From positions 4,154,001 through 4,218,000 of the forward strand of contig NZ_FNLM01000034.1 of NCBI RefSeq assembly GCF_900105725.1: a stretch of DNA of 64,000 nucleotides, in the 5' to 3' direction. Below the pieces are notes generated by a model, which saw nothing but the letters and a program-made list of their open reading frames with translations, searched no databases and was not told where the DNA came from. The stretch is from Gordonia westfalica. Lineage in GTDB: Bacteria; Actinomycetota; Actinomycetes; Mycobacteriales; Mycobacteriaceae. Position 1 is the stretch's first letter. Every line of letters begins with the position of its first letter. The position numbers and the translations under genes are program-made. Positions 18,864 to 27,919 of the stretch are shown in pieces.

Positions 18864-19370
18864 TCAGGCGCTGAGCCGGGCGAATGCCGAGCGGTGGAAG
18901 ACGATCGGCTGCTTGGAATGATCGTTTGCGAGACCGGTCACCCGCAGCACGACGATCTGGTGATCGCCTGCGGTGTGCGAACTCTCGATGGCGCACTCGA
19001 AATGGACCGGCGCGTCGTCGAGGAGCAGCGCCCCGCTGGGCAGCACGGTCGTGCCGACCCCGGCGAAGCGCTGTGTCTTGTCCTTGGAGGACAGCTGCCG
19101 GATCACGTCGGTGTGGCTTTCGCCCAGAACCGAGACACCGAGGCTGGGCAGGTTGCGCAGCATCGGCCAGGTGGTCGAACTCTGTTGCACGGCGAACATC
19201 ACCAGGGGTGGCTCCTGGGAGACACCGACGGCGAAGGACGAGGCGACGATGACGGTCGGCTCGGTGTCCGATATCCCGGCCAGTGCCACGACACCGGTGG
19301 GGAAGGCGCCGAACGCCTTTCGCAGTTCAGCACTGTCCAGATCGGTGGTCGGTACCACGTTCGTGCTCAT
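18864..19370 (-). CDS. Flavin reductase (HpaC/DszD-like)
   Basis: Flavin-reductase-domain protein of 168 residues, the normal length, supplying FMNH2 to a partner monooxygenase. Family features are LRKAFGAFPTGVVAL, VIVASSFAVGVSQEPPLVMFAVQ with the flavin-binding SSF segment, LGVSVLGESH and ALLLDDAPVHFECAI. Its ATG overlaps the TGA of the SsuE-type FMN reductase gene (ATGA), so the two reductases are coupled. It lies 7 kb from, and diverges with, the LLM monooxygenase of the same regulon-like cluster. Confidence 0.88.
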   Translation of the reverse strand: MSTNVVPTTDLDSAELRKAFGAFPTGVVALAGISDTEPTVIVASSFAVGVSQEPPLVMFAVQQSSTTWPMLRNLPSLGVSVLGESHTDVIRQLSSKDKTQRFAGVGTTVLPSGALLLDDAPVHFECAIESSHTAGDHQIVVLRVTGLANDHSKQPIVFHRSAFARLSA

Positions 19371-19882
19371 CGGTCACCCGCCGAGACCGTGACGTTTGCC
19401 GAGGCCAGCACGACCGAGCCCCAGCGATCGATCCAGGGCTGGAACGCCTCTGCATCGTCGTAGAGTTTGTCGACGACGTAGAGGCCGGCCGCCGGAACGG
19501 TTGCGCCGAGTTCGACGAGAACCGGCTTCAGGAGCAGGTCGGGTGCCATGAAGTGCGCGGGGCCGGCACCCAGCATCAGCGGGATGGCGGTGACGTCCTG
19601 GAGGCCGTCACTCGTCGAGAACTGGTCGAGGAAGAGCTTCAGTAGCCCGGTGTAGGTGGCCTTGAAGGTTGGTGACCCAAAGACCACGAGGTCGCTGTTG
19701 GCGACGGTCTCGACGGCGGCCGCCACCGCGGAGTCACCCCAGCCGAGCAGACCCGCGCCCAGGTCGACCACGTCGACGACATGGTCGGGCTCCTTGCCGG
19801 TGAGGGTCGACGCCAGCAGGCTCGCCGCCGACAGCGTTCTCGATGCAGGCTTCGGATTGCCTGCCACAACGGAAACGATCAC
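19367..19882 (-). CDS. NADPH-dependent FMN reductase (SsuE/EmoB-like)
   Basis: Flavodoxin-like FMN reductase of 171 residues. The N-terminal VSVVAGNPKPASRTLSAA is the FMN phosphate loop. VVFGSPTFKATYTGLLKLFLDQF is the family's signature Y-x-G-x-L-K segment, and LGAGPAHFMAPD follows. It is coupled by ATGA overlap to the HpaC-type reductase. Enzymes of this class (SsuE, MsuE, EmoB) feed LLM-type monooxygenases, which fits the NtaA-family enzyme at 26.6 kb. Two unrelated FMN reductases side by side are unusual. Confidence 0.88.
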   Translation of the reverse strand: MIVSVVAGNPKPASRTLSAASLLASTLTGKEPDHVVDVVDLGAGLLGWGDSAVAAAVETVANSDLVVFGSPTFKATYTGLLKLFLDQFSTSDGLQDVTAIPLMLGAGPAHFMAPDLLLKPVLVELGATVPAAGLYVVDKLYDDAEAFQPWIDRWGSVVLASANVTVSAGDR

Positions 19883-19961
19883 GATGCTCCCTTCGAATGT
19901 CGCGAGATGCGTTCTCCTGCAGAGTGCGCGGGCGACATTGCCGAATGGTCAACCGATTATT

Positions 19962-20819
19962 TCACCCAGGTTGCGCGAGGCGAACCGGTCCTTCCGGGTC
20001 CGACTCCTGCGAAATCTCATTGGTGCACAACGATTCTTCCGGCGCAGGAGCCTGTTCCGGCTCGGCGCACCACGTCACGTCGGAGTTGTCGATCTGTGAT
20101 TCGAAGCGGATTCGGTCCGCCCGGAAGCGGTCGAAGACGATCTCCACCGGCGTGCCGTCGGCGGTGGTGTAGAGGATCTCGCGCGAGAGCAGCGTCTCGC
20201 CGGGACGGACGTCGAGCAGGCGGGCGGTTCTCTCGTCGGCACGTTCGGCGCCGATGGAGACCGAGGCGCCGCCCGGTGCGACCCCGAAGAACTCGGCGAG
20301 TGTCCGTGCCATCGACATCGGCTTGTCCCGAAGGTCATTCGGGTCGGCGTTGAAACGCGGAGAGAAATAGGCGCTGCGCATCCCGATGATCTCGTCGTTC
20401 GCGATGAAGGAGTTCTCGACGAGACGGACGACGTCGTCGTCGATCTGTAGACGTTCGCGGATGAGCGGGAAGGTCGGCACGATGCACTGGTCGGTCACCT
20501 GGATGTGAACCAACTCGCCGCCGGTCGCGGAGATATCGTCCAGTGCGACACCGAGATCCCGGCGATTGACTCGCGTACCGACACGAGGCCGGCGGATGAC
20601 GACGCCGGTCTCACTCAGCTCGTTCAGGGCAGCGCGCACCGAGCCGCGGCTCGAGTTGAACATGATCATGAGGTCTTCTTCGACCAGTTGCGCGTCGATG
20701 TCGATGGTGCCGTTGCGAATCGAGGCGAGGATGAGGTCTCGGACGCGCCGGGAGGACACCTGACGCCCACGCGCGGAGCCGCCGCGCGAGCGGGGGTGGA
20801 ACGGGGGTGGTGTCGTCAT
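19962..20819 (-). CDS. GntR-family transcriptional regulator with UTRA domain
   Basis: Regulator of 285 residues. The winged helix covers about 22-85 (VRDLILASIRNGTIDIDAQL, FNSSRGSVRAALNELSETG). A UTRA effector domain (about 95-250) contains SREILYTTADGTPVEIVFDRFRADRI. The C-terminus has an unusual acidic, proline-rich tail (EPEQAPAPEES). It is divergent from the peptide-type ABC operon and reads toward the two flavin reductases 79 bp downstream. This position makes it the probable regulator of the whole uptake/monooxygenase module. Confidence 0.88.
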   Translation of the reverse strand: MTTPPPFHPRSRGGSARGRQVSSRRVRDLILASIRNGTIDIDAQLVEEDLMIMFNSSRGSVRAALNELSETGVVIRRPRVGTRVNRRDLGVALDDISATGGELVHIQVTDQCIVPTFPLIRERLQIDDDVVRLVENSFIANDEIIGMRSAYFSPRFNADPNDLRDKPMSMARTLAEFFGVAPGGASVSIGAERADERTARLLDVRPGETLLSREILYTTADGTPVEIVFDRFRADRIRFESQIDNSDVTWCAEPEQAPAPEESLCTNEISQESDPEGPVRLAQPG

Positions 20820-20871
20820 GGGTATGACTTCCGATCTTCCAACAGCGGGGGTTGAACTGCCGATGGGTACT

Positions 20872-20885
20872 GAGTCTAAGGACTC
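20872..20885. promoter_or_regulatory. Candidate GntR operator, GAGTC-TAAG-GACTC
   Basis: A perfect 5-base inverted repeat with a 4-base centre lies in the 291-bp divergent region 20820-21110 between the GntR gene and the importer operon, 53 bp upstream of the GntR start. Nearby is a direct repeat CAACAGATC(G/A)AG at about 21065-21092. Spacing and position fit a GntR half-site pair, but binding is inferred. Confidence 0.5.
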
Positions 20886-21110
20886 TTGCGAAGATCAGCG
20901 CGGGCAAGTTGTGCGCGTCACATTCGGCGCAAAAAAGATCTCGTCGATGCCGAACGGCCCGTTGACCTGCGGCTACGCGCCGATGATCACGAATGTGAAC
21001 CCGCGCAATTGATCAGTCACGCCAAGACGCGGGTTTCGAAACAAACCGACCACAGGATCGGCACTCAACAGATCGAGACCCAACAGATCAAGTCCTAGAT
21101 GGGAGATCGA

Positions 21111-22271
21111 GTGACCGTCGATATCAGCGTCGACCCGGGCATCGTCGACCCGGGCGCTGTCGATTCACGACGCGCGACGACAACCGCCGGTGGCGGCAGT
21201 GCCGGGACGAAGGGGTCCGCAGCCGGGGCGTTGTGGTCGCGTATTTCCGAATGGGCCTGGATCGGGCGTGCGGCGGGTCGGGGAATCGTCAACTTCCTGA
21301 TCTTCGTGATCGTCGCATTCTTCCTCGTCCAACTGATCCCCGGCGATCCGCTGGTGTCGGCATCAGGTGGTCGACTGTCCGGTGCTGCGCTCGAACAGGC
21401 TCGAGAGGCATACGGCCTCAACGGTTCTCTGGCTTCACAGTTCTGGGCGTATCTGACCTCGTTGTTCAGTCTCGATCTCGGCAGCTCGATCGCCACCGGC
21501 CGCCCGGTCGTCGAGGACATGGCCACCCGGGTGCCCGCGACCTTGGAACTCATCGGTGCCGGACTGTTCTTCGCCTGTCTGATCAGCCTGCCGATGTCCT
21601 ACCTGATCGTGACCCGACCGACCAATCGGTTCTCCAAAGTGCTTCGCTCCTACGCGAGTTCGGCAGGCGCGATCCCCGAGTACGTCGTCGGCATCCTGTT
21701 CCTGTTCGTCTTCTTCGCCACCTTGGCCTGGGTCCCGGCCCCGTCCGGACGACTCGACCCGATTCTCATGCCGCCGGCGGAGGTCACCGGATTCCCGGTC
21801 CTCGACGCCTTCATCGCGGGAGACACCGCTGCGGCCAACTCCTACATCGCGCACCTGATCCTGCCGGTGGCGGTGATGACCGTGTCGCACTCGGCGATCC
21901 TGGTGAAGTCGTTGGTGCTGGCACTCGACACCGAGATCGACAGCTCGGCAACGCGTTTCCGGATCGCCTCGGGCGCTCCGCGACGGGTGGTGATCCTGAG
22001 CATCTACCGCAGGGCACTGCCTTCGGCGGTCGCGATGCTCGGCATGATCTTCGGCCTGCTCCTCGGCGGCGCGGTCGTCCTCGAATCACTGTTCGGTCTC
22101 GGCGGTCTGGGTCAGTACGCGGTCGACGCGGTCCGCTCGTCGGATGTGTTCGCCCTCCGGTCATTCCTGGTCGTCATCGCCGCCCTGTGTCTGATCGTCT
22201 GCTTCCTCACCGAGGTGGCCACCGGTCTTCTCGATCCCCGTCGCCGCGACTCGCGAAACCAGGAGGTCTGA
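21111..22271 (+). CDS. Peptide/nickel-type ABC transporter permease (DppB-like)
   Basis: Permease of about 386 residues of the DppB class. The first hydrophobic segment is NFLIFVIVAFFLVQLIPGDPLV, followed by the family-typical REAYGLNGSLASQFWAYL. The C-terminal half contains GAVVLESLFGLGGLGQYAVDAV. GTG 21111 has GGGAG five bases upstream and is preferred over ATG 21099, which lacks an RBS. An acidic and glycine-rich N-terminal extension of about 45 residues precedes the first helix. It opens the importer operon that ends with the LLM monooxygenase. Confidence 0.87.
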   Translation: MTVDISVDPGIVDPGAVDSRRATTTAGGGSAGTKGSAAGALWSRISEWAWIGRAAGRGIVNFLIFVIVAFFLVQLIPGDPLVSASGGRLSGAALEQAREAYGLNGSLASQFWAYLTSLFSLDLGSSIATGRPVVEDMATRVPATLELIGAGLFFACLISLPMSYLIVTRPTNRFSKVLRSYASSAGAIPEYVVGILFLFVFFATLAWVPAPSGRLDPILMPPAEVTGFPVLDAFIAGDTAAANSYIAHLILPVAVMTVSHSAILVKSLVLALDTEIDSSATRFRIASGAPRRVVILSIYRRALPSAVAMLGMIFGLLLGGAVVLESLFGLGGLGQYAVDAVRSSDVFALRSFLVVIAALCLIVCFLTEVATGLLDPRRRDSRNQEV

Positions 22272-22272
22272 C

Positions 22273-23148
22273 ATGGTCATGGCACCCCTTTCCACGATGA
22301 CGGAATGCCCCGATACGCTGCGGAGTTCCGGCAAGACGGCCGGGCTTCGCGACTACACGGCTCTCATCCCGTTCGCTCTCCTGCTGCTTCTCGCGGTGTT
22401 CGGGCCGATGCTGGCGCCGCAGTCGGCCACCGAGGTGGTCGGCACCCCGTCGACCGCGCCGTCGGGCGACCACTGGTTCGGCACCGACTCCAACGGATTC
22501 GACGTGCTCTCCAGGACACTCACCGCGTTCCGTCTCGACATCCTCATCGCCATCGGCGTGACGGTCCTCGCTACGGCCGTGGGCATCGCCATCGGATCGA
22601 TCGCCGGCATGTACGGCTCGAAGGGCGGGCTACTCGGCGCGATCGCGGCGACGCTCGGACGCACCATCGATCTGGTCCAGGCGATGCCGGTGATGATCGG
22701 CGGCTTGGTCATCGTCTCCTTCTTCGGCCGCAACCCGGTGGTCATCGCATTGGCACTCGCGTTGGTGCTCATGCCATTCCAGGGCAGGCTGATGCGAACC
22801 GAGGTGCTGCGGACGCGGAACGACGGCTTCGTGACCGCTGCGCGGATGAGTGGCGAATCGGAGTTCCGCATCCTGATGCGCCACGTGATCCCGAACTCGT
22901 GTGCTCCGGTCCTGGAGAACGCGTCGGCGATCTTCGGAATGGGGATCATCTTCTGCGCCGGCCTCGGCTTCCTCGGCGTCGGTATCCCGCTGCCGACGGC
23001 GGAATGGGGCAACATGCTCGCCGACGGAGCGGCGGACGCCGCGGTCGGACGCTGGTGGCCCGCCCTGTTCCCGGTGCTGGCCCTCGCCTACTCGGTGTGG
23101 GCGGCTTCCCGGGTCACCACCTTCATCTCACGCCGTCGCGGCATCTGA
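22273..23148 (+). CDS. Peptide/nickel-type ABC transporter permease (DppC-like)
   Basis: DppC-class permease of 291 residues. An N-terminal helix is LIPFALLLLLAVFGPMLAP. A periplasmic stretch carries the class hallmark HWFGTDSNGFDVLSRTL. The EAA-type cytoplasmic loop includes FVTAARMSGESEFRILMRHVIPN, and LGVGIPLPTAEWGNML is also typical. It follows the DppB-like gene by a single base and forms the second half of the membrane pore. Confidence 0.87.
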   Translation: MVMAPLSTMTECPDTLRSSGKTAGLRDYTALIPFALLLLLAVFGPMLAPQSATEVVGTPSTAPSGDHWFGTDSNGFDVLSRTLTAFRLDILIAIGVTVLATAVGIAIGSIAGMYGSKGGLLGAIAATLGRTIDLVQAMPVMIGGLVIVSFFGRNPVVIALALALVLMPFQGRLMRTEVLRTRNDGFVTAARMSGESEFRILMRHVIPNSCAPVLENASAIFGMGIIFCAGLGFLGVGIPLPTAEWGNMLADGAADAAVGRWWPALFPVLALAYSVWAASRVTTFISRRRGI

Positions 23149-23202
23149 TCCCGGCGCAATCGTCACTCTCACAACCCTTCCCAGAACGGAGTCATCGATC
23201 TC

Positions 23203-24822
23203 ATGAAACGTCTGTCCACCATGGTGAGCGGAACCGCGCTCGCCCTCGCCGTCGCACTCACACTCAGTGCGTGCGGTGGCGGGTCGTCGAACAATTCCGC
23301 CGAGGGCGGCGTGGTCATCGTGACCGCGGCCCAGCCCCCGAGCTTCAGCTACGAGACGAGCGCAACCGGTTACGAGGCCGCGGAGTTCTTCCTGAACACC
23401 GGCGCCACACTCATCCGCAACCCGTACATCGCGGGATCGGACGGGCTCTCGGCACACCAGGAACTCTTCAAGTTCGAGCCGGTGCTGGCCAAGAGCTATG
23501 AGGTGAGCCCCGATGGCAAGGTCTACACCTTCCACCTCAACACCGAGGCCAAGAGCGCCGCGGGTAACGCCCTCGACGCCGACGACGTGATCTTTTCGTT
23601 CAAGCGCAAGTTCGAGGTCGACACCAGCATCGTGTCGTTCGTCAGTGCCCCGGTGATCACCTCGCCCGACCAGGTCAAGAAGGTCGACGACGCCACCGTC
23701 ACCATCTCCATCGCCGATCCTTCGCACGGCTTCACGCTGCTGTCGCTGCTGGCCAACACCCCGTACGCCATCTATGACTCCGAGGTGCTGACGGCGAACG
23801 CCACCGCGGACGACCCGTACGGTGTCGAGTACTCGAAGACCAACGCGGACTTCGGCTTCGGGGCATACAAGCTGAGCAGCTACACCCCCGGCCAGCAGAT
23901 GGTCTACGAGGCCAACCCCGGGTACGCCCTCGGTGAGCCCGAGGTCAAGCGCGTCGTCCAGCGCGTCGTCGCCGACGCCGGCCAGCGGTCGAACCTCGTC
24001 AAGAGCGGCGATGCATCTGTCGCCACCCAGCTGCGTCCTGCAGACCAGGTCGCCCTGCGCGATGCGAACGCCGCCCAGATCTTCACCGTGCCGAGCAACG
24101 CCTATGTCTACGTGCCGCTGACCACCACCATGGCTCCGTTCGACAACGTCGAGGTCCGCCGCGCGTTCTCCTACGCAGTCCCGTACGACGCGATCATGAA
24201 AGACGTCTACAAGGGCCGGCTGGGTCCGATCTCGTCGATCCTCAACGACACGCTTCCCGACTACAACGGCAGCGGACTGAAGAGCAACACCACCGATCCG
24301 GCGAAGTCGCTGGAGATCCTGCGCAACGCCGGAATCACCACACCCGTCAACTTCGAGCTGACCGTCAACAACGCCGTCCCGGACCTCAAGGAGACCGCGG
24401 TTCAGATCCAGACCGCGGCTCGTGCAGCCGGATTCGAGGTCACGCTCAACGAGGTGAACTCGGCCGTGTTCCAGGAGGGGCTCGCCAACAAGACCTTCCA
24501 GGCGTCGATGGGCCGTGACTACGCGGTTGTGCAGTCCCCGCCCTACGTGCTGTCGCTGTTCTACACCCCGGGTTCTCCCATCAACTGGCCGGACTTCGAC
24601 TACGCGCCGCTGAACAATGCGGTCGCAGCGGGCAATTCCTCCGGCGAGCCGCTCACCCCGGCCGCATGGGGCAAGTGGAATGAGGCCGAGCGAATCCTGC
24701 AGGACCAGATGCCGACCGTGTACATCGGCTATGTGCAGCCGCTCAACGCATTTGCCAACGGTGTCGAGGGCTACGTCTTCCGCACCGACAGCGTGATCGA
24801 CTACTCGGTGCTGAAGCCATGA
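23203..24822 (+). CDS. ABC transporter substrate-binding lipoprotein, family 5
   Basis: Family 5 solute-binding protein of 539 residues with a lipoprotein signal ending in lipobox TLSAC (Cys24). The mature part shows EVSPDGKVYTFHLNTEAK, LDADDVIFSFKRK and a C-terminal half with VEVRRAFSYAVPYDAIM, all typical of DppA/OppA/EppA-like proteins. It defines the importer's specificity, which need not be peptides. Relatives bind nickel chelates, EDTA, opines and glutathione. Its stop overlaps the next ATG (ATGA). Confidence 0.88.
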   Translation: MKRLSTMVSGTALALAVALTLSACGGGSSNNSAEGGVVIVTAAQPPSFSYETSATGYEAAEFFLNTGATLIRNPYIAGSDGLSAHQELFKFEPVLAKSYEVSPDGKVYTFHLNTEAKSAAGNALDADDVIFSFKRKFEVDTSIVSFVSAPVITSPDQVKKVDDATVTISIADPSHGFTLLSLLANTPYAIYDSEVLTANATADDPYGVEYSKTNADFGFGAYKLSSYTPGQQMVYEANPGYALGEPEVKRVVQRVVADAGQRSNLVKSGDASVATQLRPADQVALRDANAAQIFTVPSNAYVYVPLTTTMAPFDNVEVRRAFSYAVPYDAIMKDVYKGRLGPISSILNDTLPDYNGSGLKSNTTDPAKSLEILRNAGITTPVNFELTVNNAVPDLKETAVQIQTAARAAGFEVTLNEVNSAVFQEGLANKTFQASMGRDYAVVQSPPYVLSLFYTPGSPINWPDFDYAPLNNAVAAGNSSGEPLTPAAWGKWNEAERILQDQMPTVYIGYVQPLNAFANGVEGYVFRTDSVIDYSVLKP

Positions 24823-25730
24823 CCGCGCTGACCGAGGACACCACGGCGGCCGTCGGTGATGCAGAGAGCGACATGACGGGCAGCAACGTCACGAGCAACG
24901 GCCCGGTCCTCGAGGTCACCGATCTGACCATCCGTTACGGCGGGGTGGAGAAGATCCACCCGACCTCGTTCACGATCGGGCGGCGCGAGCGGGTCGCGAT
25001 CGTCGGCGAGTCCGGCTCGGGGAAGTCGAGCATCGCCAACGCACTCGGCGGGTTCATCCCGCCGGGTGTGGGCGAGGTGTCGGCGGCGACGTTGTCGCTG
25101 TCGGGCCGCTCGCTGCTGGCAGAGAAGGCTCAGCAGATTCCGGCTCGGCGCCAGGGGATCTCGATGATCTTCCAAGATGCGATGAGCTCACTCGATCCGA
25201 TCTGGTCGGTGGGCAGCCAACTGATGGCCGTTCTACCGAAGAGCAGGTACGGATCACGGAAAGACCGTGCGGCGGCAGCCGAGGCCTGCCTGGAGCAGGT
25301 CGGCATCGTCGAACCCCGTCGGGTGATGTCGTCGGTGCCGGGGCAGCTCTCGGGAGGTATGCGTCAGCGCGTCATGATGGCCATCGCGCTGGCCTCCGAG
25401 CCCGAACTGCTCATCGCGGACGAGCCGACGAGCGCCCTCGACGCATCGCTGGCGGTATCGGTGATGGAGCTGATGACCAGCCTGACACTCCAGAACGGGG
25501 CGTCGCTGGTCTTCATCACCCACGACATCGCCCTGGCGCGTCGCTTCGCCGACAAGGTTCTGGTCATGCAGGCAGGCAACGTCGTGGAGACCATCGCGGC
25601 TGCGGACCTCGATCACGCCACCCACCCGTACACGCGGGGACTGCTGGAATGCATGCCCACGCTGAGTTCCGCTCAGCTGGACCGCCTTCCGACCCTCGAC
25701 ACGGTGATGAGAGAGGAGACCGCAGCATGA
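24819..25730 (+). CDS. Peptide-type ABC transporter ATP-binding protein (DppD-like)
   Basis: ATPase of 303 residues. An atypical acidic N-terminal leader of about 25 residues precedes the domain. Walker A is GESGSGKSS, the Q-loop IFQDAMSSLDPIW, the signature LSGGMRQRVMMAIAL, Walker B LLIADEPTSALD and the switch His is in THD. The C-terminus HPYTRGLLECMP is the oligopeptide-class signature. It overlaps both neighbours by ATGA and pairs with the following ATPase. Confidence 0.9.
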   Translation: MTALTEDTTAAVGDAESDMTGSNVTSNGPVLEVTDLTIRYGGVEKIHPTSFTIGRRERVAIVGESGSGKSSIANALGGFIPPGVGEVSAATLSLSGRSLLAEKAQQIPARRQGISMIFQDAMSSLDPIWSVGSQLMAVLPKSRYGSRKDRAAAAEACLEQVGIVEPRRVMSSVPGQLSGGMRQRVMMAIALASEPELLIADEPTSALDASLAVSVMELMTSLTLQNGASLVFITHDIALARRFADKVLVMQAGNVVETIAAADLDHATHPYTRGLLECMPTLSSAQLDRLPTLDTVMREETAA

Positions 25731-26500
25731 GCACGATCATCGAGGTCGTCGACGTGCACAAGCAGTACGGGCGAAAGGTGACCGCCGTCGGCGGTGTGAC
25801 CACCAAGTTGGAGAGTGGCCGCGCAACCGGTATCGTCGGCGAAAGCGGTTCCGGCAAGTCCACTCTCGGCAAGATGATCGTCGGACTCACCGCGCCGACG
25901 TCGGGGCAGATCCTGGTCGACGGCCGCGATCTCTCCCGGCTGCTCGAGCGGCGTCCCGGCCGTCTCGAGTACCGCCGCAAGGTGCAGCTCGTGGCCCAGG
26001 ACACCACGACGACGTTCGATCCGCGTCGAGTCGTCCGCGAGGCGATCCGACGCCCCGCGCAGATCCTCGGCGGGCTGGACGAGAAGGCGGCGGACGCCGC
26101 CGTGGACGCCATCATCGACGAACTCGGTATCGCACCCGAACTCGTCGAACGGTTTCCGCACCAGCTCTCCGGCGGTCAGCGGCAACGGCTTTCGATCGCA
26201 CGTGCACTCGTCGTCGGTCCGGACATCCTCGTCTGCGACGAGGCGGTGAGCGCGCTCGACGTGTCCGCGCAGGCGGTGGTCCTGAACCTGCTCAAGGGCT
26301 ACGTGAAGACGCATTCGCTCGGCCTGGTCTTCATCTCGCACGGCCTGCCGGCCACCGCGTTCATCACCGACGACCTGCTGGTGATGAACCGCGGCAAGGT
26401 CGTCGAGTCCGGCGAGACGATGGCGATCCTCGACGCGCCGTCGAACGACTACACGCAGACCCTCATCGGCGCCTACCAGGCCATGGAAGCTGCGGCCTGA
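25727..26500 (+). CDS. Peptide-type ABC transporter ATP-binding protein (DppF-like)
   Basis: Second ATPase, 257 residues starting at the ATG at 25727 that overlaps the previous stop. An upstream in-frame start would lie inside the DppD gene. Motifs are GESGSGKST, LSGGQRQRLSIARAL, Walker B ILVCDEAVSALD (Ala-Val where Pro-Thr is usual) and SHGLPATAF in the switch region. The C-terminal oligopeptide-specific extension is short. A 74-bp gap with a GACAGGAGA RBS leads to the monooxygenase gene. Confidence 0.9.
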   Translation: MSTIIEVVDVHKQYGRKVTAVGGVTTKLESGRATGIVGESGSGKSTLGKMIVGLTAPTSGQILVDGRDLSRLLERRPGRLEYRRKVQLVAQDTTTTFDPRRVVREAIRRPAQILGGLDEKAADAAVDAIIDELGIAPELVERFPHQLSGGQRQRLSIARALVVGPDILVCDEAVSALDVSAQAVVLNLLKGYVKTHSLGLVFISHGLPATAFITDDLLVMNRGKVVESGETMAILDAPSNDYTQTLIGAYQAMEAAA

Positions 26501-26574
26501 CCCGCTGACTCGCCAGGCCGATCCGGCCGGCAGACAACACATCACACAACCATTTCTCACGACAGGAGATCGCA

Positions 26575-27909
26575 ATGTTCCACATGGGTTGGTTCCTCGG
26601 AGACGGCTTCGGCATTCACCCCTGGAGCCCGACGAACGGCGACGGTCCGTGGACCGGCACCAACCACCTGGACTGGATGAAGCCCGACATCCACGTCGAC
26701 ATGGCCAGGAGCCTCGAGCGTGCCGGGTTCGACTACATCCTCATCGAGGACACCTCGATGGTCGAGGACTCCTACAAGAACTCCGCCGAGACCTCACTGC
26801 GTCGCGGCTTCATGGCCCCCAAGAACGATCCGCTGCCGCTGGTCCCGCTGATGACCCAGCAGACCAAGCACATCGGCATCATCCCGACCGTCTCGACCAT
26901 CCAGTACCCGCCGTTCCTGGCTGCCCGCGCCTTCACCACGCTGGATCACCTCACCGAGGGTCGTGTGGGCATGAACGTGGTCACCAGCGTCACCGACCGC
27001 GTCGCCCAGAACTTCGGTTACGAAAGGCATCTCGAGCACGACGAGCGCTACGAGATGGCGATGGAGTGGATCGACGTCGTCAAGGCATTGCAGAACTCGT
27101 GGGAGGACGGCGCCGTCATCGCCGACCCCTACGCCGGCGTCTACGCAGACCACACCAAGGTCAATCCGATCGAGTTCGTGGGTAAGTACTTCAAGTGCCG
27201 TGGCCCGCTGAACACGATCCCGGGTCCGCAGCGCGACGTGCCGGTGTGCTCGGCCGGCAGCTCGGAGCTCGGTCGCGTGCTCGCCGCCAACTACGACGAC
27301 ACCCAGATCGCCATCGTCAAGGACGCCGCGGACGCAAAGACGTACCGCGAGAACATCCGTGCCCGAGCCGCTGCCGCCGGACGCAACCCCGACGACATCA
27401 AGATCCTCTTCATCGCGACCCCGACCATCGCGGCCACCGATGCCGAAGCCCAGGCTGCTTACGAAGCGGCCCAGGCGTTCCGGAAGACGGACAAGGCCAT
27501 CGAGTACAACCTGTGGAACATGTCCTACACCTCGGGTGGTCGCATCGACTTCGGTGCCATCGATCCCGATACCCGTGTGGGCGACATCGACCTCAGCAAG
27601 CAGAACGGCGAATACACTTCGATCGCCGGACTGTTCGGCGGTCGCGAGGACGAGACGCTGCGTGAGGTCGTCGCGAGCAGCTTCCAGGTGAAGGACATGG
27701 GCCTCATCGGCTCACCGTCCACCATCGCGGACAAGATGGGCGAGATCATGGAAGAGGCCGGCGGCGACGGCTTCCTGTTCTACCTGCCCACCACCCGCAT
27801 GAACCTGGCCATGATCTCCGACGGCCTGGCTCCGGAGCTGCGTCGTCGCGGCCTCATCCGCGAGGAGTACACCGGCTCGACCCTGAAGGAGAACCTGCGC
27901 GCCTTCTGA
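26575..27909 (+). CDS. LLM-class flavin-dependent monooxygenase, NtaA/SnaA/DszA family
   Basis: FMNH2-dependent monooxygenase of 444 residues, full length for this family. HMGWFLGDGFGIHPW opens the barrel. LDHLTEGRVGMNVVTS matches the family's GR-x-G-x-N-x-VTS flavin-site signature, and HDERYEMAMEWIDVVKAL and VCSAGSSELGR follow. Family members cleave C-N or C-S bonds in nitrilotriacetate, EDTA, dibenzothiophene sulfone and related compounds. It is the last gene of the importer operon and is followed by a strong hairpin. Reduced FMN would come from the two reductases encoded at 18.9-19.9 kb. The substrate is unknown. Confidence 0.9.
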   Translation: MFHMGWFLGDGFGIHPWSPTNGDGPWTGTNHLDWMKPDIHVDMARSLERAGFDYILIEDTSMVEDSYKNSAETSLRRGFMAPKNDPLPLVPLMTQQTKHIGIIPTVSTIQYPPFLAARAFTTLDHLTEGRVGMNVVTSVTDRVAQNFGYERHLEHDERYEMAMEWIDVVKALQNSWEDGAVIADPYAGVYADHTKVNPIEFVGKYFKCRGPLNTIPGPQRDVPVCSAGSSELGRVLAANYDDTQIAIVKDAADAKTYRENIRARAAAAGRNPDDIKILFIATPTIAATDAEAQAAYEAAQAFRKTDKAIEYNLWNMSYTSGGRIDFGAIDPDTRVGDIDLSKQNGEYTSIAGLFGGREDETLREVVASSFQVKDMGLIGSPSTIADKMGEIMEEAGGDGFLFYLPTTRMNLAMISDGLAPELRRRGLIREEYTGSTLKENLRAF

Positions 27910-27919
27910 TCGGAAAACA

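Noticed and set aside
26575..27909. Assignment of the LLM monooxygenase as DszA (dibenzothiophene sulfone monooxygenase)
   Set aside because: Only family-level motifs are shared. No DszB/DszC-type genes are present, and a peptide-type importer is not part of the dsz pathway.
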